Origin: an uncultured Eubacteriales bacterium
Lineage (GTDB): Bacteria; Bacillota; Clostridia; Christensenellales; Aristaeellaceae
Length of the DNA: 39,393 bases
Direction of reading: 5' to 3'
Assembly (NCBI GenBank): GCA_902793325.1
Contig: CADBCY010000027.1
Location: 1-39,393, forward strand
Positions 7,684-15,124 of this stretch are shown here, in pieces; the stretch's first letter is position 1; the number at the start of each line of letters is the position of its first letter. The position numbers and the translations under genes are program-made. Under the pieces are notes generated by a model. That model was not told the DNA's origin, made no database searches, and saw only the letters and a program-made list of their open reading frames with translations.

Positions 7684-8970
7684 ATGATTGATCGACTGAA
7701 ACAGGTCCTGGACGCGCACCGGGCGGCGTACCTGCAGCCGCTGCTGGACTTGGCGCGGCTGGATACCCACTGCATCGGCCACGGCATCGACGGCGGGCTG
7801 GAGAAGGCCGGCCAGGATTACGTGGCGCGGCTCATGCGGGACATGGGCGCCGAGGTGCGCGTGGCGCCGATGAAGGAGGAGGACATCGCCGCCGCCATCG
7901 AGCGCTACCACGACGGCAACCCCGGCCACAACTACGAGGACCGCGCCAACGTCTACGGCCGCTTCGCCGGGAACGGCGGCAGGAGCATCATGTTCAACGG
8001 GCACATGGACACCATGCCCGCCGCGGCGGAGCTGTGGAGCACCGACCCCTGGACGCCCACCGAGAAGGACGGCAAGCTGTACGGCTTGGGCATCTGCGAC
8101 ATGAAGAGCGGCATCGCCGCGGCCATCATGGCGGTGCAGCTGCTCCGCGACGCCGGCATTGAGCTGCCCGGCGACGTCGTCATCACGTCCGTCGCGGACG
8201 AGGAGGGCGGCGGCAACGGCTCCATCGCCGCGGCCATGCAGGGGGAGCGCGCCGACGCCGTGGTGGTGTGCGAGGGCACGAACTACGAGCTGATCGCCGC
8301 CCACATGGGCTTCGTGTTCTTCCGCGTGGAGGTCGAGGGACTGGCGGTGCACTCCGGCATCAAGTGGCAGGGCGTGAGCGCCATCGAGAAGGCCGTAAAG
8401 CTGATCGCCGCGCTGGACGCGCTGGAGCACGGCTGGCTGCTGCGCTACAAGCACCCGCTGCTGCCCGCGCCGAACCTGAACGTGGGCACCATCCACGGCG
8501 GCACCGCGGGCTCCACCACGGCGGGGCGCTGCACGTTTGAGCTGTGCGTGCACTACCTGCCGGGGCAGATGAGCTACGAGCAGGTGGTGGGGGAGGTCGG
8601 CGAGGCCATCGACCGCGCCTGCCGCGGCGACGCCTGGCTGGACGGACACCGCCCGAAGGTGAGCGTCTACCAGTCGGGCAACGCCTTCGAGATGGAACTC
8701 GACCATCCCTTTACCGAGGCGTTCCGCAAGTCCTGGGCGGCGGCGCACGGCCGGCCGGTGCCGGTGGTGGGCAGCCCCGCGGGCTGCGACAGCCGCACCT
8801 GGCGGAACATCGCCGGCTGTCCCACGCTGCAATACGGGCCGGGCGAGCTCTCCCAGTGCCACTCCGTGGACGAGCACATCGACCTGGACATGTACTACGA
8901 CGCCATACTGACTTATGCCGCGCTGATCCTGGAGTGGTGCGGCGACGAAGGAGGACATCATCTTGAGTAA
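7684..8970 (+). CDS. M20-family metallohydrolase (ArgE/DapE-type deacylase), first copy
   Basis: The 428-residue cytosolic protein of the M20 di-zinc family contains the full set of expected metal and catalytic motifs. These are FNGHMDT (first His ligand and Asp), GICDMKSG (bridging Asp), DEEGGG (general base Glu and ligand Glu), VVCEGTNYE, and a C-terminal QCHSVDEHID histidine. A lid/dimerisation domain sits in the middle (around HMGFVFFRVEVEGLAVHSG). The family cleaves amide bonds of N-acyl amino acids, small peptides or formamides such as thiamine-pyrimidine derivatives. The start is ATG 7684 after GGAGAGG. It follows the permeases by 60 nt and overlaps the next gene by 8 nt, so it probably processes the imported compound. 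Exact substrate unknown. Confidence 0.88.
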   Translation: MIDRLKQVLDAHRAAYLQPLLDLARLDTHCIGHGIDGGLEKAGQDYVARLMRDMGAEVRVAPMKEEDIAAAIERYHDGNPGHNYEDRANVYGRFAGNGGRSIMFNGHMDTMPAAAELWSTDPWTPTEKDGKLYGLGICDMKSGIAAAIMAVQLLRDAGIELPGDVVITSVADEEGGGNGSIAAAMQGERADAVVVCEGTNYELIAAHMGFVFFRVEVEGLAVHSGIKWQGVSAIEKAVKLIAALDALEHGWLLRYKHPLLPAPNLNVGTIHGGTAGSTTAGRCTFELCVHYLPGQMSYEQVVGEVGEAIDRACRGDAWLDGHRPKVSVYQSGNAFEMELDHPFTEAFRKSWAAAHGRPVPVVGSPAGCDSRTWRNIAGCPTLQYGPGELSQCHSVDEHIDLDMYYDAILTYAALILEWCGDEGGHHLE

Positions 8971-9712
8971 GAAGATACTGCTTGCGGGCGAGAGCTGGAC
9001 CAGCTACACCACCCACGTGAAGGGCTTCGATCCGTTCTACACCTCCGTGTACGAGGAGGGCGCCGAGACGCTGATCGCCGCGCTGGAGAAGTCCGGCTAC
9101 GAGGTGACCTACCTGCAGAACCATCGGGCCATCACCGAGTTCCCGTTTACCGTGGAGGAGATGAACCGCTACGACCTGGTCATCCTGTCCGACATCGGCT
9201 CCAACACGCTGCTCCTGCACCCGGACACCTTCAACCGCAGCCTGCGCAAGCCCAACCGCTGCCAGACCATCCGCGACTACGTGCGCGCGGGCGGGGCGTT
9301 CATGATGGTGGGCGGCTACATGGTGTTCTCCGGCGTGGACGCCAAGGCGAAGTACGGGCGCACGGCGGTGCAGGAGGTACTGCCGGTGAAGTGCCTGGAT
9401 TACGACGACCTGATGGAGCACCCCGAGGGCGTGACGCCGGTGGTGCTGCACGATCATCCCGCGCTGAAGGACGTGCCGAAGGACTGGCCCTTCTTCCTGG
9501 GCTACAACCGCGTGGAGCCCATCGAGGGCATGGATGTGGTCATGACCATCGAGGGCGATCCCTTCCTGGCGTTCGGCGACTTCGGCGAGGGCCGCGCCTG
9601 CGCGTTCATGTCCGACTGCGCACCGCACTGGGGCCCGCCGGAGTTCGTCAACTGGGAGGGCTATGTGCCGCTGTGGAAGGGCATCGCCGACTACCTGACG
9701 GAGAAGCGCTGA
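8963..9712 (+). CDS. class-I glutamine-amidotransferase-like / ThuA-like protein (PF07090 type)
   Basis: The 249-residue protein resembles the putative glutamine amidotransferase family PF07090 (ThuA-like flavodoxin fold). Visible marks are KILLAGESWTSY at the N-terminus, YDLVILSDIGSNT, the glycine-rich RAGGAFMMVGGYMVFSG, HPALKDVP, and the C-terminal SDCAPHWGPPEF followed by LWKGIADYL. A canonical GATase cysteine nucleophile elbow is not obvious, so glutaminase activity is doubtful. The start is TTG 8963 after GGAGG, overlapping the upstream hydrolase by 8 nt. Its stop overlaps the next M20 gene (TGATG). Tight coupling between two hydrolases indicates a shared pathway; the reaction is unknown. 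Confidence 0.8.
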   Translation: MSKKILLAGESWTSYTTHVKGFDPFYTSVYEEGAETLIAALEKSGYEVTYLQNHRAITEFPFTVEEMNRYDLVILSDIGSNTLLLHPDTFNRSLRKPNRCQTIRDYVRAGGAFMMVGGYMVFSGVDAKAKYGRTAVQEVLPVKCLDYDDLMEHPEGVTPVVLHDHPALKDVPKDWPFFLGYNRVEPIEGMDVVMTIEGDPFLAFGDFGEGRACAFMSDCAPHWGPPEFVNWEGYVPLWKGIADYLTEKR

Positions 9713-10839
9713 TGGAAAAGCTGCTGTACGACATACTGAATATCGACACCCAGAATCCGCCCGGCAACGAGCGGATTCTGGCTGAATACGTGCGCGACGC
9801 ACTGGCGGGCACGCCGTGCGAGGTCGCGCTACAGGACCTGGGGGACGGCCGCGCGAATGTCATCGCGCGCCTGCGCGGGCGGGCGTCCGGCCACGCGCTG
9901 ATGCTGAACGGCCACCTGGACACCGTGCCCAACGGCAGCGGCTGGGACACCGACCCGCAGCGCGCCGAAGTGCGGGACGGCCGCGTCTACGCCCGCGGCG
10001 CCAGCGACATGAAGAGCGGCCTGGCCGCCATGCTGTGCGCGTTCCGGGAGCTGGCGGCGTCGGGCCGCCGGCCGGCGCACGACGTGCTGTTCGCGGGCAC
10101 GTGCGACGAGGAGTCCGGCGGGCGCGGCGCGCAGGCGGTGGCCGAGGCCGGGCTGCTGGAGGGCGTGGACGCCATACTGATCGGCGAGCCCACGGACCTG
10201 GGGCTGGGCCTGGCGGCGAAGGGCTGCCTGTGGCTGCGCATCACGGCGGAGGGCAGGACCAGCCACGGCGCGTACCCGGAGCGGGGCGTGAACGCCGTGG
10301 AGGGCCTGTACGAGTGCACGCGCCGCCTGAAGCGGGCGTTCGAGGGCGGGTCGCACCCGCTGCTGGGCGCCGCGACCGCCACGCTGACGCGCATCGAGGG
10401 CGGCGTCAAGGCCAACATGGTGCCGGATCGCGCCGAGGCCGTGATGGACGTGCGCACGCTGCCGGGCACGGACCACGGCGCGCTGCTGAGCCGCGCGGAG
10501 GCGCTCGCCGCGGAGCTCTGCGCGGAGCGGGCGGGGCTGCGCGTCGCCGTCGCCGCGGAGAACAACCGCCTGCCCGTGGAAACGCGACCCGATTCCCGCT
10601 TCGCCCGGGCGATGGACCGCCTGTGGACGGCGCGGCACGGCCGACCGATGCAGCGCGTGGGCACCGCGTTCTTCAGCGACGCCTCCGTGTTCCTGCGCTA
10701 CGCGGACTGCGACGTGGTGCAGTTCGGCCCCGGCGAGCGCGCGCTGGCGCACACGCCCAACGAATCCGTGTCGCTCGCCGCCTGCGCGGACGCGCTGGCG
10801 CTGTGGCGCGCGCTGCTCGCCGACGACTGCGTGATGTGA
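9712..10839 (+). CDS. M20-family metallohydrolase (ArgE/DapE-type), second copy
   Basis: The 375-residue protein is of the M20 ArgE/DapE type. Motifs are NPPGNE near the N-terminus, LNGHLDTVP (His and Asp), GASDMKSGLAAML (bridging Asp), CDEESGGRGA (catalytic and ligand Glu), IGEPTDL, and the C-terminal FGPGERALAHTPNESV histidine. A lid domain spans the GRTSHGAYPERGVNAVEG region. ATG 9712 overlaps the previous stop; an open frame extending back to 9391 is read-through of the other frame. It is not a duplicate of the first M20 protein, being 50 residues shorter and clearly different. Having two distinct M20 enzymes in one operon suggests sequential amide hydrolyses. It is the last gene before a strong hairpin. 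Confidence 0.88.
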   Translation: MEKLLYDILNIDTQNPPGNERILAEYVRDALAGTPCEVALQDLGDGRANVIARLRGRASGHALMLNGHLDTVPNGSGWDTDPQRAEVRDGRVYARGASDMKSGLAAMLCAFRELAASGRRPAHDVLFAGTCDEESGGRGAQAVAEAGLLEGVDAILIGEPTDLGLGLAAKGCLWLRITAEGRTSHGAYPERGVNAVEGLYECTRRLKRAFEGGSHPLLGAATATLTRIEGGVKANMVPDRAEAVMDVRTLPGTDHGALLSRAEALAAELCAERAGLRVAVAAENNRLPVETRPDSRFARAMDRLWTARHGRPMQRVGTAFFSDASVFLRYADCDVVQFGPGERALAHTPNESVSLAACADALALWRALLADDCVM

Positions 10840-10855
10840 CCCCGAGGCCGTACAA

Positions 10856-10886
10856 AAAGCCTGCATCCGATGCGGATGCAGGCTTT
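10856..10886. terminator. bidirectional rho-independent terminator
   Basis: A perfect 13-bp stem, AAAGCCTGCATCC (10856-10868) against GGATGCAGGCTTT (10874-10886), has a 5-nt loop. It lies between the convergent second M20 gene and degV. The T-run is better on the minus strand (TTTTTG), so it ends degV strongly and the transport operon moderately. Confidence 0.85.
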
Positions 10887-10914
10887 GTCATGGGTATGCG
10901 CCGGGCCTCGCCGG

Positions 10915-11766
10915 TCAAGCCTTTCGGAACACGCCCATCGCCAGCGTGCCGGGGCCGGTGTGGCAGGCGATGGAGATGGGCAGCGGGTCGCCGGTGACCT
11001 CGAATTCGGGGAACAGCGCCTGGATGCGCTCGTTCCACGCCGCGCCGACCTCCGGGTCGCCCGCGAAGGCGGTGCGCAGGCAGACGGGCATGTCCCGAAA
11101 GCGGGTGTCGAGATCGGCGCGGATGGCCTCGATCATGGCATTCTGCGCCGCCTTCAGGCCGCGAACCTTCTTGTAGGTGTCCAGCTTGCCGCCCTGGATG
11201 GTGATGACCGGCTTCAGGTTCAGCACCGTGCCGATGGCCGCCAGCGCCGGGGTGATGCGCCCGCCGCGCTTGAGGTATTGCAGGCTCTCCACCGTCAGGT
11301 AGATGCTGGCGTCCAGCGCGGTGTCCAGGAGGCGCTGCTCGATCTCCGCGGCGCTCAGCCCCTCGTCGCGCCACTTGAGCGCGTCGTAGGCGGATTGCTT
11401 TTGCGTGATGGAGATGCGCCGGTTGTCCACCACGCGCACGCGGCCGCCGAAGTCCTCGGCGAACAGCTTCGCGCTCTGGCAACTGCTGCTCAGCGCGCTG
11501 GACATGGGGATGTAAACGATCTGGTCGTAGGTTTTGAGCGCCTCTTTCCAGCAGTGGATCACGGTGTCGGGGGAGGGCATGGAGGTGGCCACGGCGGCGC
11601 CCTCCGCGAGCCTGCGGAAGAACTCCCCGCTGCTCAGGTTGACGTTTTCGACGTACTCCCTGCCGTCCACGGTGACGGGCATGGGCATCAGCAGGATGCC
11701 GCTGGCCGCCGCTTCCGCCGCGCTCAGGCCGGAGTTGGTGTCGGTGATGATGCCGATGTTCTGCAT
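10915..11766 (-). CDS. DegV-family (FakB-like) fatty-acid-binding protein
   Basis: The 283-residue DegV-family protein begins MQNIGIITDTNSGLS, the N-terminal motif of these lipid carriers. It has the conserved ATSMPSPDTVIHCWKEAL segment and IPMSSALSSSCQSA, whose Ser/Ser pair binds the fatty-acid carboxylate. LKRGGRI, NLKPVI and the C-terminal CHTGPGTLA are also typical. Such proteins hold a fatty acid so that a FakA kinase can phosphorylate it for phospholipid synthesis. No fakA is in this window. I use ATG 11766, with GAGG close upstream. The longer frame to 11826 would start within the promoter leader. It has its own promoter and terminator, so it is monocistronic. Confidence 0.92.
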   Translation of the reverse strand: MQNIGIITDTNSGLSAAEAAASGILLMPMPVTVDGREYVENVNLSSGEFFRRLAEGAAVATSMPSPDTVIHCWKEALKTYDQIVYIPMSSALSSSCQSAKLFAEDFGGRVRVVDNRRISITQKQSAYDALKWRDEGLSAAEIEQRLLDTALDASIYLTVESLQYLKRGGRITPALAAIGTVLNLKPVITIQGGKLDTYKKVRGLKAAQNAMIEAIRADLDTRFRDMPVCLRTAFAGDPEVGAAWNERIQALFPEFEVTGDPLPISIACHTGPGTLAMGVFRKA

Positions 11767-11830
11767 AATTCCTCGACGCGCCCGTTCGGGCGTCTTTCCT
11801 AGCATTGCGCGCACATAAATGCACACGTTA

Positions 11831-11859
11831 ATTTTACGTCAAAACGCGGCGTTCGTCAA
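11831..11859 (-). promoter_or_regulatory. promoter of degV
   Basis: On the minus strand, TTGACG (11859-11854), a 17-nt spacer, then TAAAAT (11836-11831); each hexamer is one mismatch from consensus. The predicted start leaves a leader of about 60 nt before ATG 11766. Confidence 0.75.
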
Positions 11860-11906
11860 CGCCCTTCATAAGAGCATAACGTGAAAAATACCTTGGCGCC
11901 ATGCTT

Positions 11907-11934
11907 TCAAAAAATACCCCCGCCGGAGCGGGGG
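11907..11934 (-). terminator. rho-independent terminator of rhaA
   Basis: Read on the minus strand, a 7-bp stem CCCCCGC/GCGGGGG with a 4-nt loop (11934-11917) is followed by TATTTTTTG. It begins about 16 nt after the rhaA stop. Confidence 0.88.
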
Positions 11935-11949
11935 ATATGGCGGGGCGGA

Positions 11950-13227
11950 TCAGGCGCGGCGGGACAGCACGTCCTTCTCGTAGGCTTCGATCTGCGGGAA
12001 CCACTCGCCGTCCGCGGGCTTTCCGCAGGCGCGGCAGTACTCGTCCCACACGGCGCCGAAGGGCAGCGTCTTCAGCTCCTCCTGGCAGACCATCAGCTTG
12101 GTGAAGTTGCCCTCGTCCTGGAGGCGCTTCAGGTCCTCGTTGGGCTGCAGCAGCGCGAACAGCAGCGCCTTCTGCAGGTTGCGGTAGCCGGTCACCCACG
12201 CGGAGATGCGGTTGATGGAGGCGTCGAAGTAATCCAGCGCGATGTCCACGCGCCCGTCCAGGCCGCCGCAGCGCACGATCTCGCGGGCGATCTCCTTCGT
12301 CTCGTCGTCGAACAGCACCACGTGGTCGCTGTCCCAGCGGATGGGGCGGGTGATGTGCAGCGCGATCTCCGGGAAGAAGGCCAGCAGCGCGGGGATCTTG
12401 TCGCTGACCACCTCGGTGGGATGGTAGTGGCCGTTGTCCATCAGCGGCAGGCACTTGTCCCTGTTGAACGCGGCGTAGCTGAGGGAGAACTCGGCGCTGC
12501 CCACGGTGTAGGCCTCCACGCCGATGCCGAACACCTTGCTCTCCACGCAGGGCTTGACCTTCTTGAAATCATAGGGCTCGGAGAGGATCTCGTCGATGGA
12601 TTCGCGGTAGCGCTCGCGGGGGCCGATGCGGTCGGCGGGCACGTCCTTGAAGCCGTCGCCGGTCCAGATGTTCATGACGCAGGGCTGGCCCAGCTCCTCC
12701 GCCAGGTAGGTGGAGATGCGGATGCAGGCCTTGCCGTGCTCGATCCAGAACCTGCGGGTCTCGGGGTCGGGGGAGGCCAGCGTCAGCGGGTCGCACTTGG
12801 GGTGGGAGAAGAACGTGGGGTTGAAATCGCAGCCCAGGCCGCGGGCCTTGCAGAACTCCACCCACTTTTTGAAGTGCTTCGGCTCCAGCTTGTCGCGGTC
12901 GGCCCAGTCGCCGTCCTCAAAGATGGCATAGGAGGCGTGCAGGTTCATCTTGGGCGCGCCGGGGATCAGCTTCAGCACCTCGTCGATGTCCGCCATCAGC
13001 TCCTCGGGCGTGCGGGCGCGGCCGGGGTAGTTGCCGGTGGTCTGGATGCCGCCGGTCAGGGGCTTGGAGGGGTCGGTGTCGAAGCCGCGCACGTCGTCGC
13101 CCTGCCAGCAGTGCAGGGACACGGGCACGTTCTTCAATTTCGCGATGGCGGCGTCCACGTCCACGCCGACGGCCGCGTAGGCTTCCTTGGCCAGGGCAAA
13201 GGCCTGTTTACGGGTATCGTTGCTCAT
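11950..13227 (-). CDS. rhaA: L-rhamnose isomerase
   Basis: The 425-residue protein is a close full-length match to RhaA, a TIM-barrel metal enzyme that converts L-rhamnose to L-rhamnulose. Recognisable segments are VPVSLHCWQGDDVRGFD, LTGGIQTTGNYPG, KMNLHASYAIF, GLGCDFNPTFFSHP, NIWTGDGFKD, LMDNGHYHPTE and RPIRWDSDHVV. These contain the His/Glu/Asp metal ligands. ATG 13227 follows AGGAGG. It stands alone between its own promoter and terminator, without rhaB, rhaD or a rhamnose transporter nearby. It may cooperate with kinase and aldolase genes elsewhere, or act on another sugar. The function is highly likely from sequence; the pathway context is missing here. Confidence 0.95.
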   Translation of the reverse strand: MSNDTRKQAFALAKEAYAAVGVDVDAAIAKLKNVPVSLHCWQGDDVRGFDTDPSKPLTGGIQTTGNYPGRARTPEELMADIDEVLKLIPGAPKMNLHASYAIFEDGDWADRDKLEPKHFKKWVEFCKARGLGCDFNPTFFSHPKCDPLTLASPDPETRRFWIEHGKACIRISTYLAEELGQPCVMNIWTGDGFKDVPADRIGPRERYRESIDEILSEPYDFKKVKPCVESKVFGIGVEAYTVGSAEFSLSYAAFNRDKCLPLMDNGHYHPTEVVSDKIPALLAFFPEIALHITRPIRWDSDHVVLFDDETKEIAREIVRCGGLDGRVDIALDYFDASINRISAWVTGYRNLQKALLFALLQPNEDLKRLQDEGNFTKLMVCQEELKTLPFGAVWDEYCRACGKPADGEWFPQIEAYEKDVLSRRA

Positions 13228-13271
13228 GGGTGTTCCTCCTTATGTCGGGGCCTGGTATTGCGTACACAGCC

Positions 13272-13300
13272 ATTATAACAGATTTCGGGCGAAATGTACA
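13272..13300 (-). promoter_or_regulatory. rhaA promoter with internal palindromic operator
   Basis: On the minus strand the -35 is TGTACA (13300-13295) and the -10 is a perfect TATAAT (13277-13272), with a 17-nt spacer. The spacer is mostly a perfect inverted repeat, ATTTCG-GG-CGAAAT (13282-13295). A second palindrome, TACATATGTA, covers 13297-13306. A repressor bound here would occlude RNA polymerase. Confidence 0.65.
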
Positions 13301-13356
13301 TATGTAAAGTGTCGGCTTCGGCCATTTTGCGGGGCGGGGGAAGGGTGCGGGCCAAG

Positions 13357-13385
13357 TTGACAAAACACATCCGCGCCACTATAAT
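13357..13385 (+). promoter_or_regulatory. consensus sigma-A promoter of the O-antigen-ligase-like gene
   Basis: TTGACA (13357-13362), a 17-nt spacer, then TATAAT (13380-13385): a perfect consensus promoter with ideal spacing. The leader to the gene is under 35 nt. No operator is obvious. Confidence 0.88.
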
Positions 13386-13420
13386 GTTGGGGATTACTCG
13401 CGGCGGAGGCGCATGTTTTG

Positions 13421-14776
13421 ATGGAGAGAATTGCCCGGCTGGACGACATGAGGGCCAGGAAATGGCTGATCGCCGCCAGCCTGTTCGCGATGGTATTCGT
13501 CTACAAGGCGTCGGAGCCGCTGTTCAACGCGCTGATGTTCGCGCTGCTGATGCCGGTCATCACCTATGCGACGCTGCGCAACCTGCGCCGGGGCGAGGCG
13601 TTGGGCACGGCGATCTTCCGCGTGATGCTGTTCGCGGCGGCCTGGACGGTAATGACGACGATCCTCCACCGGCGCGCCGACCTGGAGTGGGTGGTCCGCT
13701 TCTGGTTCATTGGCTTCTGCTGGTTCTACCTGCTGTTCGTACCCCGGGACACGCCCCGCGCCGAGCTGAAAAAGCAGTTGGGCTACGCCGGGGCGGTGGT
13801 CGTCGCGGGGTGCCTGCCGCTGTTCCTGATCGCGCTGGCGAGCGTGTTCACCGGCCGGGTGATGCGCGTGCCCTTCTTCAACAGGCCCGTGGGCATCCAG
13901 AGTGCCGGCAGCATCGGCGATCCGTTCATCATCTTCGCCCAGCGCAACGTGGAGGGGCGCTTCGCCAGCTACTGCATACTGTTTGCGCTGTACGGCATGC
14001 TGTCGACGAAGAAGGCGTGGCTGCGCGCATTCCTGGGCTTCGACCTGCTGGTGAGCTTCATGACGCTGGCCCATTGCCAGTCCCGCGCGGCGTACATCGG
14101 CGTGAGCGTCGCCCTGGGGCTGGTGGCCTTCCGCGCGGTGTTCCTGCATTTGCCGCGCCGCGGGCGGCGCGTGGCAGCGGGCGCGCTGGCGACGGCGCTG
14201 GCGTTCTTCGCGGTGATGGGCGGGCTGAAGCTGCTGTTCAAGGCGGACATCGCCATCGCCCGCGGGCTGGGCGCCGACCGCGTGACGGTGCAGGCCGGGG
14301 AGATCGTCAGCCGCGTGGAGTCGGCCGGCGAGTTTGCCATGTTCAGCAACGGCCGCGCGGACATCTGGCTGTCCTCGCTGGACTACCTCAAGCGCCATCC
14401 CCGCATCCTGCTGACGGGCACCGGCGGCACCACGGATCGCGCCTTCCGGCTGGTGAAGAAGGCGTACCCGGCCATGCGGGAGTTCGTCGGCTTTCACAAT
14501 TCCTACCTGAACGCGCTGTTCCTGGGGGGCATTCCGCTGCTGGCCGCCATGCTGGCCTTCCTGTGCGGCATGGTGCCGCCCTGCCTGCGGGTGTTCCTGC
14601 GGAGGGAGGGGGCGGAGAACCGCGGGCTGTTCGTCGTGCCGGTGTTCATACTGATGCAGCTCATCATGGCCGTGCCCGAGAACGTGCTGCTGGCCATCGC
14701 CAACTACGCGAACCTGATCTTCTTCCTGCTGTGCGGCGCGGTGCTGCACGACGACCGGCTCGACCGGCAATCGTAA
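13421..14776 (+). CDS. O-antigen ligase/polymerase-like membrane protein
   Basis: The 451-residue polytopic protein has roughly ten or more hydrophobic helices. A large soluble loop lies between about residues 270 and 370, the layout of the Wzy/WaaL (O-antigen ligase) superfamily. The loop contains FSNGRADIWLSSLDYLKRHPRILLTGTGG and EFVGFHNSYLNALFLGGI, which match the conserved GR..W and HN.yL motifs of these ligases. Family members join or polymerise lipid-linked glycans outside the membrane. ATG 13421 is 11 nt after GGAGG; TTG 13418 with 8 nt spacing is equally possible. It stands alone, with no glycan genes beside it, so its substrate (a cell-surface polysaccharide or teichoic-acid-like polymer) is unknown. 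Confidence 0.82.
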   Translation: MERIARLDDMRARKWLIAASLFAMVFVYKASEPLFNALMFALLMPVITYATLRNLRRGEALGTAIFRVMLFAAAWTVMTTILHRRADLEWVVRFWFIGFCWFYLLFVPRDTPRAELKKQLGYAGAVVVAGCLPLFLIALASVFTGRVMRVPFFNRPVGIQSAGSIGDPFIIFAQRNVEGRFASYCILFALYGMLSTKKAWLRAFLGFDLLVSFMTLAHCQSRAAYIGVSVALGLVAFRAVFLHLPRRGRRVAAGALATALAFFAVMGGLKLLFKADIAIARGLGADRVTVQAGEIVSRVESAGEFAMFSNGRADIWLSSLDYLKRHPRILLTGTGGTTDRAFRLVKKAYPAMREFVGFHNSYLNALFLGGIPLLAAMLAFLCGMVPPCLRVFLRREGAENRGLFVVPVFILMQLIMAVPENVLLAIANYANLIFFLLCGAVLHDDRLDRQS

Positions 14777-14792
14777 AATTCCGTGGATCACA

Positions 14793-14821
14793 TTGTGTTT
14801 TGGCCCGGGACGTGCTACAAT
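14793..14821 (+). promoter_or_regulatory. promoter of the pheST T-box operon
   Basis: TTGTGT (14793-14798), a 17-nt spacer, then TACAAT (14816-14821). It lies just after the upstream gene stop and places the start site near 14828, at the base of T-box stem I. Confidence 0.7.
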
Positions 14822-14827
14822 AATCAG

Positions 14828-15077
14828 GCGATGAGGGAGAGAGTACCCCGGCACGCCACCCCCGAGAGAGCCGCGCCATGGCTGGAAGCGCGGCGGGCGC
14901 GCGGCGCGGGCGAAGTTCACTCCGGAGCATCCGGGCTGAAGGAAGGCGCTTCTGCGTAGGTCCGGACGGGTTCATTTCCCGTTACCAGGATGAGAGGCCG
15001 GCGGTCGCGCCGGTGAATATGGGTGGTACCGCGGAGCATGTACGGCTTCGCCCCTGGCATGGGGCGGAGCTTTTTTC
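14828..15077 (+). promoter_or_regulatory. T-box leader, phenylalanine specifier, before pheST
   Basis: This is a tRNA-sensing T-box riboswitch. Stem I opens with GATGAGGGAGAGAGTACC (K-turn region). The specifier is TTC (14916-14918) in the context CGAAG-TTC-ACTCC, which decodes Phe. The T-box core GGGTGGTACCGCGG (15021-15034) can pair with the uncharged tRNA acceptor end. The terminator stem GCTTCGCCCC (15045-15054) against GGGGCGGAGC (15061-15070) is followed by TTTTTTC. Uncharged tRNA-Phe should favour the antiterminator and permit pheST transcription. The open frame running through this region from 14878 is not a gene. Confidence 0.95.
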
Positions 15078-15124
15078 TGCCCTTATCACACATTCCGACA
15101 GAGCTGAAGGAGAGAGCGCATCTT

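Noticed and set aside
14878-15124. ORF through the pheS leader (start 14878)
   Set aside because: The region is fully explained by T-box stems, the specifier, the antiterminator and the terminator.
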